From contig MDYQ01000477.1 of assembly GCA_003024175.1 (NCBI GenBank), positions 1 through 64,000 of the forward strand: a stretch of 64,000 nt of DNA. The letters are read 5' to 3'. Under the pieces are notes generated by a model, which searched no databases, was not told where the DNA came from, and was given only the letters and a program-made list of their open reading frames with translations. Positions 11,950-21,915 of this stretch are shown one piece after another. The DNA comes from Planoprotostelium fungivorum. Taxonomy: Eukaryota > Evosea > Variosea > Cavosteliida > Cavosteliaceae. A program made the position numbers and the translations under genes. Positions within the stretch are counted from its first letter, which is position 1; each line of letters begins with the position of its first letter.

Positions 11950-14900
11950 TCAATAATACACGTTGTCATCCTGGGTTGCTGACACGGGCTTAGTACTACT
12001 TCCGTCTGCACCTTCTCTCAACATCCCTATGATATTTGAAATCTCCGGCCTCTCATCTGATCTCTTGATGCTGCATCTCATTAGTAAGATCACGTCCGTC
12101 GCATTACCATTCCGTGAACACTCTTGCAAACAGGACTGGCCAGTCTTTGGCGGGCTGTAGATTGGGTCCTCTTTCCACTCTCTCTCTCACTTCTTCTTCT
12201 CTGCTCTCACTGTATGGCTGTCTGCCTGACATGCACTCGTACAGCATCATGCCAAAAGACCACACGTCACTCTGCTCACTTGTCACCTTCTGTGATAGAG
12301 AAGAAGATAGACAGAAAGAGAAAGAAGAGTCACCTTGTAAGTACATCTTCCATCAGACAACAGCTCTGGCGCCTGTCTCTGTTCAGTTCATGTCTTCGTC
12401 CATCATCGTGATGTCATCGGCCGGTGGAAGATCACGAAGAAGATCACGATGGTGTGGTGATCTTCTCACCATCCAGCGAGGTGACAGCTCTGCAATGTCA
12501 CCGCTGCCCAACACACATGGCCTCCTGCTGTAGCCCAGAGAGCATATCTTCCCCCTCAATTGGTTACCCTCGTGATTTAGCAGGACCTTTGATGCTGAGA
12601 GATTACAGTGAACGAGATCGTTCTCATGCATGTATCTGAGACCAGACAATACATCCGTCAATCTGTTTCGTTGGTTCAGTCACAATGGTCATCGCGATCA
12701 TGACGGTCTCACATTTTCGTCAGCTGTTCCTCCTCGTGTTTCTTTCTTACGTAGTCCAACAGTGTGCCCATGGGCATATACGTCATGACCATGTACTCTG
12801 CATCACCCGTGTACGTCGATAGATACTGCACAATCTGTGGATGTCGCACTCTCTGTCTCTCTTCAGCTTCCTTCTCTCTCTCGTCTGCACTATACTCACG
12901 AGATAAGCTTGCACTTCTCTCTTGTTCTTCAGCTCGCTATCCTCTGTCATCTTCTTCAAGGCCACCTATCTTTATCTTCAGCGTATCCCTCTTTTTGTAT
13001 TGTACGATATCGAAGAGGTGATTCATCTCTCACCGCATCGGTCATCTCAGGATGACCTCGATAGACTCTTCCACTGATCCTCTCTCCAACTCGAATGCTT
13101 CCAGATGAAAACACTTGACCTACATCCACCCCCACCATCTCGTCAGTCAACATCCTGGTTGCTCTCCTCTTTCTCCTGCATTCTCCATGAGATTTCACTA
13201 TCTCATCTACAACTCACCTGAGGATAAAGAACACGACGAGCACGATGATCAAGAGGAGGAAGAGAGAACCACCGATGGCCGGTCCGATGATCATTCCCAG
13301 AGATATAGCAGACTTTGTGGTGGACACGACTTTGTCCACGGTTCCTCTTTCGATGTTTTTCTTCACTCCGACAGAAAAATTCGTCAGGTGATTCGTGCTG
13401 CAAGTGATGACGGTTGCGTTGTATACCATCAAATCATCATATTGGGTAGAGATGTTGTTCCAGCTCTTCGTGTCGGGAGCAAAGTAGAGACACTCGTAAG
13501 CTGAATTGAATCAGAATGAACGGAGGACAAACAGAAACTGACTCGAATTGACGGGCAGGGGCGATGTGGTCGTCAGTGTGAAGACGATGGAATCTTCCGT
13601 ATTTTTCACCGGGATTTCGTTTCCATCGGAATCGAATAGCGATAAGCCAACGACATCTGAATATCTGAACGTATGTTATTCCTCTCTCTTTCGATGTGAC
13701 TCACAATTCTGTCTGACTGAGAGCCGAGAGGGTGTTGACAGCCGTGGCTGACATGATGACACTGGCCGTTCTGTTCTGTTCTTTGAGGATCTGACTCATC
13801 ACTTGTCCTGTGATCTTCACTTGTGCTCTTCCTGCAGATAGATCCACGCTCGCGTTCTTCTTGTCCACCTTGTACGTACGTCAGTCGTTCCATCATAACA
13901 GAGAAATAAGGTCTGTCATCACCTTGATGCCCGATAGACTGAGACTTCCTGCAGTCAAGTTGTAGTTGTCTCTTCCTCTCAGCATCACTGTGGTCAGATC
14001 GTCCAGCAGCTGAAAAAAGTTTCCACTGGGTGACTGTGAGACGTTCATGAGACTGTTCATCATGTCTGTGGCTTCTGCATCGCTGACGGTGACATTCGAT
14101 GTAATCAGCTGGAACGAAACTTGTCAGTGTCGTCTTTCAAAGAAGAGGTTCACCTGATTCAGCCGTTCAGTGATAGGTGCCGAACGATAAATGAAACTTC
14201 CGTTGACATTCCATCCGTGATAATCAATGATGAAAGATCTGGAACCCGTGCCTGTGGTGACTGCTCACATTCAAAGAATATTCCGTACGATCTATCCATA
14301 GCATGTGGTGTGTGATGTATGTTGAAATCTCACCGGGTGTCATCGTATCACATTCGATCAGAATGCTATTTTCATCAGATCTTTGGCAATCCAGCTCAAA
14401 AAATTTGACGGTATTGTTGAATACAATCCCAACTCGCAGGTTGTTCACGTCACCGAATGATCCCCGCACGCTCATCTGTTCACATCACTCCTCTTCCTCT
14501 GTTCCATCTCACCCCCGTTCCATTGTTGTAAGGTGCTAATACGCTCGTGATATTCATCTCGTGAGACAGAGTGAGCACTCTACCGTCATCCACAGGATAT
14601 AGAGACAGATCGTCGAAGGCAAAATCGTTTCCTCCACCGGAATCTTTGCTGTAGTCTTCGAATCGAAGCGTGACGTTGGTTGTTCTCGTCTTGAATAAGA
14701 AGGAGAAACGATACCAGTGGGGATGGTCTACCGTTGGTGTGGAAAGGTCCGAGACTGGCTCTGCAATGTTACCGTCTTGATGATCGAGCGACAGCCTCAG
14801 GAGGGGAGGGGTAGAGTCGTTGAGATAGTTCAGATTGAGGACGTAGAAGCTGACGACGTATCGAGTGTCTCTCGGCAAATTTGTGAACGTCTGGGTGAAG

Positions 14901-16057
14901 ACCGTTCCGACTCCGTACGGATCCATCAACAGAATGGTCGAATTCTCGTCCCCTTCTGTGAGTTAGCGATGATGTGAGATATAAACCCTGAGAGACTCAC
15001 CGGTGTGATCTGAAGTGTCGACCCACTGATCGTTGGCCAGGGCAGGATTGGTCAGGATCAAATATGCATTCTGCTTCATAGCCTGACGATACCCAGTGAC
15101 GTTATAGTAATCGAGCGTCGTCGATTGGCCCTCGGCAGGAAATGTGTTGAAAGGTGTGTTGTATCCTCTGGAATCGCTGGGATTGATGTCACCCGACAGA
15201 TAGAGAGTCTGTGGATAGTTGTACAGTGTAGAGTTGTACGTCCAGCTGTCGTACTGCAGCCACGTCTGCACTCGTATACCATTCGGTCCTTCAGGAACAG
15301 ACCTGGATGAGTTGAGTCAAGTGTGGACCGAAGATCATACCCGACGGCGTATGATGCGGTGAACCCGATTCGTTGGTCGATCATCAGTTCTTCTTTGAAG
15401 AAGATTCGTTGCGAAGAATTGAAACCGTCCTTCAACCAAACGGAGACATTATAGAAGGTATCGTCGCCGCTGTAAGAGACGGAGCAGGTGAGATTGACGA
15501 TCTGACCCAGGGCGAGAAAAGGTGAGAGCTGTTTGCAAGAGAAATCGTGGAGGATCCTCCTGACCACAGAGGTGTTCGCTAGAAGAACGTCCTTTCGGTG
15601 TCAGAATGGAGGACTCTACAGGTCTCACCTGGTTCGTGTTGATGTTGTAGATCCACAGCTGAGAGAACGCGTGAGCGACCCAGTGACTCCCATCGATTGG
15701 CCACAATGTGAGAGAATGATTCGTTACAATGTTCCAATAGAAACCCTTCGATAATCCTCCCCTCTGTCCAAAATTTGGTTGGCTGCCGGCATGATAATAG
15801 ATGGCGGAAGCATCATCTGTGGCCCAAGGATCGGTTGTGTAGAGTTGTAGAGTTGGACACCCCCCCGTGAGAGAGATGTTCAGATTCAGAGGACGTCCAA
15901 TGGACCAAGAGGAATCTCCAGGCAGTCCACTCACGGTGATGTTGCAGTAAGATCCAAATGTTAAGAGCGGTGAATCAACGGGTATATAGCTGCTCTCACT
16001 GGGAATCGAGGTGGACACAGTCACGAGAGATAGAAAGACGAAGATCATCCCCCTCAT
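11950..16057 (-). CDS. Receptor pseudokinase with GAIN/GPS-like module, copy C
   Basis: Third paralogue, 270 bases beyond copy B. Signal peptide MRGMIFVFLSLVTVSTS; the N-terminal ectodomain shares the DPWATDD and WPIDGSHW motifs with the other copies; the IRVQTWLQYDSWTYN exon lies near 15270; jelly-roll signature NDFAFDDLSLYPV near 14600; GAIN-like helices near 13920-14110; GPS-like CLYF...W...TCSTNHLTNFSVGV (13366-13495); transmembrane helix near 13214-13290. The kinase fold has GERISGRV, VALK (about 12960), HCNLSASKVLL (about 12600), CSLGYS (about 12530) and SDVWSFGMM (about 12265). The final exon gives SDERPEISNIIGML, ending in DDNVYY at the stop (11950). Catalytic residues are lost exactly as in A and B, so the loss predates the duplication. 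Exon layout matches its siblings. Confidence 0.8.
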
Positions 16058-16452
16058 GGTGTTTTCCTACAGCTGTGGTGTGTCTCGGGTTCTGTGGATA
16101 GTGAGTACGCCTTTAAGTACTCAGCCAATGGGAAAATATCAAAATCAGAAGCAACGCCTATCCAATATGGAGGCCCTGATATTCGATTGGATCCAAGTCT
16201 TGTGTGCACGCCCTAGATGGCTCAAGTCACCAGCTGGTGATCGTGTATAGGGAGATGGGCAATTTCCGAAAGTCCGTATCGTCTGATGAGCACCACGTGC
16301 AGACATGACCCTTCCTGTGCGCACGCACGTTTGTTGGCGATCTTGTATTTGTATGAATTGAGATCTCACGGTCTCACGGTGCTTGTTTTCGGTCCCTGTC
16401 ATTTATTCGATACAACGGGGATACATCTGCGGGGAGCAGCATTGGGTCGCGA
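16058..16452. other. Divergent intergenic region between receptor copy C and the Sec7 gene
   Basis: About 395 bases between two start codons on opposite strands, so it should hold both promoters. I see no TATA box placed convincingly for either gene and no RNA gene. The sequence is mixed in composition, without obvious repeats. Confidence 0.5.
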
Positions 16453-19400
16453 ATGAGTTTCATCGGAGATGGGAACCCCCACAGGAGGATCACGAGGTCA
16501 GACTCCATGGATTCATTCAATTCTACATTCTCTGCCGTGACAACCAACACTGGCATATCTAGCTTGTCCATGCAGAGCGTCGATCGAGTGGGCCACACGT
16601 GTGTGACATGTATTGACGCTCTCACAGCAAGAGATCTGGATTCCCGAAGAACAGAGAGCTATGATATGGAAGATGAAAGATCCGATTAGAGGTATCCTTC
16701 TACGAGATCACTGGAAGAGTTTCAAAACCTACAAGCGATGCTTCGCCGGTGAGATCACAATGGTCCATCGGTTTGTAATACCCATATCATTTCGACAGGA
16801 AGAGAAGTGGTTCAATGGATCGTTTCGAATCATTTCGCCAGTAAGCTGGAGAATGCGGAAACTATTGCCAAGGAGATCTTCGAGAAGAAGGTGTTTCAAC
16901 CTTACCATCACAGTGAGAGATCGATGAACAAAGATCGTGGTGCTGATGACATTGACAGAAAAGATGCCCACATTCAGGAGGGACATGAGTACTTATTACA
17001 AATTTTCGGTGGGCTTCATCCATCTTCCATCGTTGACATCATCGTCCGTGAAACACAACGTGGAAAGCATCCACTGAAGAAGACATAGAACGCAGAAGAC
17101 ATCATCATGGTGGCTCACAATTACAATCGTTCCATCATCGCTCACTATAAATTTGTGAGTATAGAAACGAAGAAGAATCGACATCATCTCACCTCATCAT
17201 CACATCTCCCGAGATGATCACGATCATCGACCCTTTTGGACATTTCACTCATGAGACATGCAGTGTGTCATCGGCGTCGCTGGCACTGGTAAAACCTCCT
17301 GCTGCAAAAATTGGGCCTCAGGACAATACCAAGAGGTCACCACCAAGGGAAAACCACCGAACCAATACTACACCAGGTATATCTCATCGAAATCTCGCGA
17401 GCATCATGTCGACGTCGACAGATACGGAGAGAGGATAGCAGAAGAGGTGGCAGACATCGAGTTGTTGGATTGTGACCTTCCACCTCTACCCACGACCGAT
17501 ACAGAGACGAAGAACGAAGAGGTGAACCATCATTTCATCAAATCTTTTCTATCTCCACATCGATAGCACCATCACAGTGATGTCATCGCTGATGAACTGG
17601 TGATAGTTTAAGAGGGGACTGGTTGATCTGCAGACGTGGAGCGATTGGGCATCGGGTATGCTGTTGACCTATTCTACGTCTTCGAGGGGTTCTTTCGAAG
17701 AGATCTCGCGGATATTTCAAGCCATGCGGTACGTAACTCGATTCCACGCTTCCGTTCTCGTCGTTGCCGTCGATTTCGGGGAAGAGAACATGAAGGTGAT
17801 ATTTTATTTCATTTTATTCACATTCTCTGCTTGATATCGTAAATCTGTGCGTGACATCGGAAATTATTCTATCATAGGAAGAGGAGATTGTGAGTTGAGA
17901 GATAAAAAGAAACAGGTAACACCTAAAGAGGGAGAAGAATTAGCGAAGAAGCACAGATGCCCACACATCGGTGAGAATCGAAAGCTGTCCTCGATAGACG
18001 TCACGTGACTCGAAATTTCTGACGAAATTTCAGTCATCTCGGTGGGCAAAGGATTTCAGTTGGCAGTCGAACAACTGGCCAAGGCCATACAAGTGGGCAG
18101 ACCTGTGAGTTATACGTGAAATTTCGCGTGAAACTGATGTCGATGTCGACAGAAGATGATCAAATCGGGCTGGGTGAAGATGAGATCGGGTAACACGAGG
18201 TCGTTCAAGAAACAATATCTCACACTCCTGCCATCCAGTCTACAATTTCACAGCAAGAAACCAGTGAGTTCAATGCTTCCATCGATAGACCATTCGATTG
18301 AGATGACTTTGTTCTTCATCGTTCAACGACAATCTTACATTCGAAAATGAAATCATCTCTTCTTCATCTATAACGAGACGTTGAACTTCTAGATGTCCAG
18401 TGCAGACAATGCGAATCTGAAGGGAATCATATCGATCACGGGGAACTGCATGGTTTCCATGGAAGCACCTCCCCAATTGAAACAGTCTGCGTCAGAGCTG
18501 ACGATACAAGTGGGAGGAGACATGTCCATCTCATCACCCGATCTGACATCAAACGAGTGAGAGGTTCACGTGTCATTGTAGACGGATGTGTCTTTCCTGA
18601 CACGAACTACAGCTCACCCTCTTCTGTTCCCACGCGAAAGAATTCTTTTTTGCAACAACGTGATTTTATTCTCTTTTATTCTCATTCACCTCCTCCCTGA
18701 TATACATTCTCTTCTTACACACGATCGTTCAGAATAAATACATTTTACGTACCATTTATTCTATTTCAGCCCACCTGAAGAGTAACACTGCACCTTCCAC
18801 ACCAGAGAACACGCGGCAGTCGAGAATCAGAACGGGGTCGTTCCTGGGAAGCAGCCGTTCGGGGTCGTTCCTGGGAAACCTCTCGAATGACGGGAACTCT
18901 GTCTGTTCTGACGTCAGCGGTCGCGTCAGCCTGGACTCTTCTTCCTCCCAAGTGGATGGCCTGGGGAGATTGTGGCTGGTCGGAAAGACAGGAGCCGAAT
19001 ACGAGTTGATCTTCAAGACAGTGGACGATCGGGATGAATGGTGAGTGATCATCACACCATCATCACACCATCATCACATCATCCCATCATCACACCATCC
19101 CATCATCACACCATCATCACACCATCATCACACCATCATCACACCATCAATTGATCATCATCACACGATCATCGTCCCATCACACGATCATCATCACACG
19201 ATGGTTTGAGTGATGATCGTGTAAATCGAATGCAAGGAGAGCGTGAGATGACAGAGGGATCAGGTATACGGAGATCACTTATTGGATACTGTCTGCGAGG
19301 AACACAGAACAACAGAGGCAGGTCACTGTGGTCGTAGAGGACGAACAATACAACAACTCTTCAGGTACTTCATCTGAAATTTCACCGAAATCTCACTCCG

Positions 19401-20286
19401 TCTCAGAGATGACCAACGAAGAGATCATTCAGATGGCGCTGCAGAGGTGATCACGACCTGTCACGTGAAATCTCAACGAAATTTCAGGTTCGAGCAGCGG
19501 CCGAAGAAATCGATCGACTACCTGATCCAGAACGAAGTCCTGCAGGATGCACCGGATGCTGTGTGTAGCTTTTTGTGTGAAAACGTGGACAAGATTTCAA
19601 AGAGGGCCCTCGGTGAATATTTTGGAGAATGGTGAGACTCTTTCTACCATGATGCGAGATGACGAGGAGCAGCCGCGACGGCTTCGTCAAGAGCGTCCTG
19701 ATTCTCTACTTGAAGTCGATGGACTTTGAGTCCATGACTTACGATGGTGCCATCAGGTGAGCTCGTCGTGGTGTAGAACGAGTGATGGTGACTAACGATC
19801 AGAAAATTCATGTCGACCTTTCTACTCCCGGGTGAATCGCAAAAGATCAGTCCCATATTGGAGGTGAAGAGTCTGATATCAGATTCTATATTATATGTTT
19901 AATTATGCAATGTATGTAACACTTCAGACACCTGACGTCTCCAGATGTTTGCCAGGAGATACTGTGAATGCAATCCAGACGCCTTCAAGAGTGAAGGTGG
20001 TCATCATCACATCATCACATCATCACATCATCACATCATCACATCAATGTGATGCGTTCAAACAATACTGACCCAGACAGATGTTGCTCACACTCTTGCC
20101 TTTTCCATCATGATGTTGCAGACAGATGCACACAATTCGGCAGTCGTCCACAAGATGACGCGGGAGCAGTTCTGCTCGAATACCAATGTCGGACTGCAAG
20201 CTCTGAGTCCTTCTTTATCTCTACCTATGGAGTATCTGTCTGCCATATATAACAGAGTTGTGGATAGCCCCATACTGTTCTCATAA
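16453..20286 (+). CDS. DEP-PH-Sec7 domain Arf guanine-nucleotide exchange factor
   Basis: A many-exon gene starting MSFIGDGNPHRR. In order: a DEP domain (KDPIRGILLRDHWKSFK... GREVVQWIVSNHF, 16670-16905); an unrecognised stretch (17000-17850); a PH domain interrupted by introns and a serine-rich insert (SGWVKMRSGNTRSFKKQYL at 18165, EYELIFKTVDDRDEW at about 19000); and a Sec7 domain (FEQRPKKSIDYLI at 19490, FVKSVLILYLKSMDF at 19685, FLLPGESQKISPILE at about 19815, AFSIMMLQTDAHNSAV at about 20105). The catalytic 'glutamic finger' of Sec7 is the E of LPGESQK and is present. Sec7 domains load GTP onto Arf GTPases at membranes; PH binds phosphoinositides; DEP often targets to membranes or GPCR signalling. 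The stop follows VVDSPILFS. Exon junctions between 17000 and 18000 are uncertain, and two genes instead of one is a minor alternative. Confidence 0.75.
19050..19205. repeat. CATCAC/CATCACAC microsatellite in an intron
   Basis: Imperfect array of catcacaccat units inside an intron of the Sec7 gene. A second short array of the same kind (catcacatcat) lies at 20000-20045 in a later intron of the same gene. Units are short and imperfect, without spacers, so these are simple repeats. Confidence 0.85.
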
Positions 20287-20486
20287 AACATCTTACCATT
20301 GTACAAAGAATGAGAATATAGATGAAAGCATTTCTATCTACGATTGTTCGAGGAAAAAGCGGCACATAGCGACGATCGTCTGTGACGATGAAGACATAAA
20401 GTATTCAACGGAGTATGAGTGTAGATGGACCAATACGCCCATTTGTGCATCCCGCTATTTTGTGAGCTCTATCTCATTGACAAGAG

Positions 20487-21846
20487 ATGAGTCTTAGGTC
20501 CAGACGTAAGTCAGTGAAGGTTCGACAGTCGATGTCCATCTCGACTACCCTGACATCTCACAGAGAGAACTCGATGTGAAAGAGGATGACTTCGAACAGA
20601 AGAAACGCTCTCATCGCAACAAAGAGGTATAGGTTTGCTCCATTCATTTCTTAGGTGCTCATATTACACCAGGAACTACAAGTGATTGTTGTTCTCCCTG
20701 AACTCCCTGAAGAAGACGTCCTGATCGAAGTTAACGAAGAGGTTTATAGAAAAGACATCAACATCTTGTAATTGACAACAGGTTGATGAAATTCTGCGTG
20801 ATACAGTGACCCATTTAGAGGCCACGCCTCTTCCAGAGGACGAAGTCATTCAAGTGAATCTCTTCGTTTTCATCACCCTCCTCATTCTCCCAGATGCTGC
20901 CCCAAGAAGTGTGGAGTCTCATCTTCCGACGATTGAATATCTATAACGGTCTGCAATGTCTCAGTGGTGTCTGCAGATCGTGGGCCTCTCTCGTCGAATC
21001 AGATCAATCGATGTGGAAGGTGCGACAAATTAGAGATGACACAACCGTCTGAAAATAACGATAGGATTTATCGCGCCAGCACCTAGGCGAACTCGTCGAT
21101 CACATGGAATGGCGGCCCGAATCGTGGCGCTCGTTCTTTCTCAAGAGGTGATGGTCTCACCCGTTCCCTCTCAAACTCAATCCACCAGATGCAGCACACG
21201 TTGGATCAGGAAAGATCAGGAGATGTCGCCATCGTGTCTCATCCAAGAGACTTACAGGAGAGAACCATGGAAGACTCTTATCGCAGTCATCTTGTGTCAG
21301 AGAACACGAGGCGGAGAACCCGTCCAGAAGGTTGTCAGAGAGTTCTTCAAGTGGGTGTCTCATCGTGGACTTAATTTTGAGTGTGGATTTTATTCTGAAT
21401 GTAAAAGGTATTATCCGACACCGACTCACATGGTGGAGGGTGATGCGGAGGTGATGAAGGTGATGATCAAGACCCTAGGCATGCAGCAGAACAGAATCAA
21501 AGCGGTGAAGAGGTGTTGTGAAGGTTTCGTGACGACGGAGTGGGAGGAGGTAGGTATCATAACGCCATCATCATCGTTCAATATCATCGTCATCATGATT
21601 GATCGATCAATGAATCAATCTTCTTCATCACATCACATCACGATGATCCATCATCATCCATCATCACCACAGCTGGACAGACATATGAATGCATCACAGG
21701 CCATCGAATTATTCGGCGTGGGTCAGCTCGGACACGATTCCTTTCGTTTGGTCTGCAAGGACCGACTCGATTTCACACCGGGTGATCCCTGTCTACAGAA
21801 TTACAAGAGATGGCGTCTGTCAACCCTTCCCTCTCAGACGCAATAA
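20487..21846 (+). CDS. F-box protein fused to an MBD4-type DNA glycosylase domain
   Basis: Acidic N-terminal exons (ELDVKEDDFEQKKRS, about 20570) lead to an F-box (MLPQEVWSLIFRRLNIYN, then CRSWASLVESDQSMWK, 20895-21018). Next comes an exon DLSRQHLGELVDHMEWRPESW, then, after a 43-nt intron (about 21139-21181), a glycosylase domain. It begins SPSCLIQETYRREPWKTL, matching the MBD4 family start (LIQE...PWK-LL). It continues with ILCQRTRGG, the helix around IKTLGMQQNRIKAV, and LFGVGQLGHDSFRLVC (about 21710), where the Asp is the family's catalytic residue. MBD4 enzymes remove T or U from G mismatches. The splice keeps one frame across F-box and glycosylase, so a single polypeptide is predicted. 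The first exon and start are uncertain; the ATG at 20487 is a guess. Confidence 0.7.
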
Positions 21847-21915
21847 AAATGAAAATCATCATGCAATCGATCTCTTCAGATGACACGAACCAGATGTCTT
21901 AAAAATCTACATATT

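Noticed and set aside
17258-17330. P-loop-like string GVAGTGKTSC in the Sec7 gene
   Set aside because: It lies where intron boundaries are unclear, and no Walker B or NTPase body follows; most likely part of a linker or an intron read in frame.
19050-19205. CATCAC array considered as a CRISPR-like or other functional array
   Set aside because: Units are short, imperfect and without spacers, inside an intron; a microsatellite.
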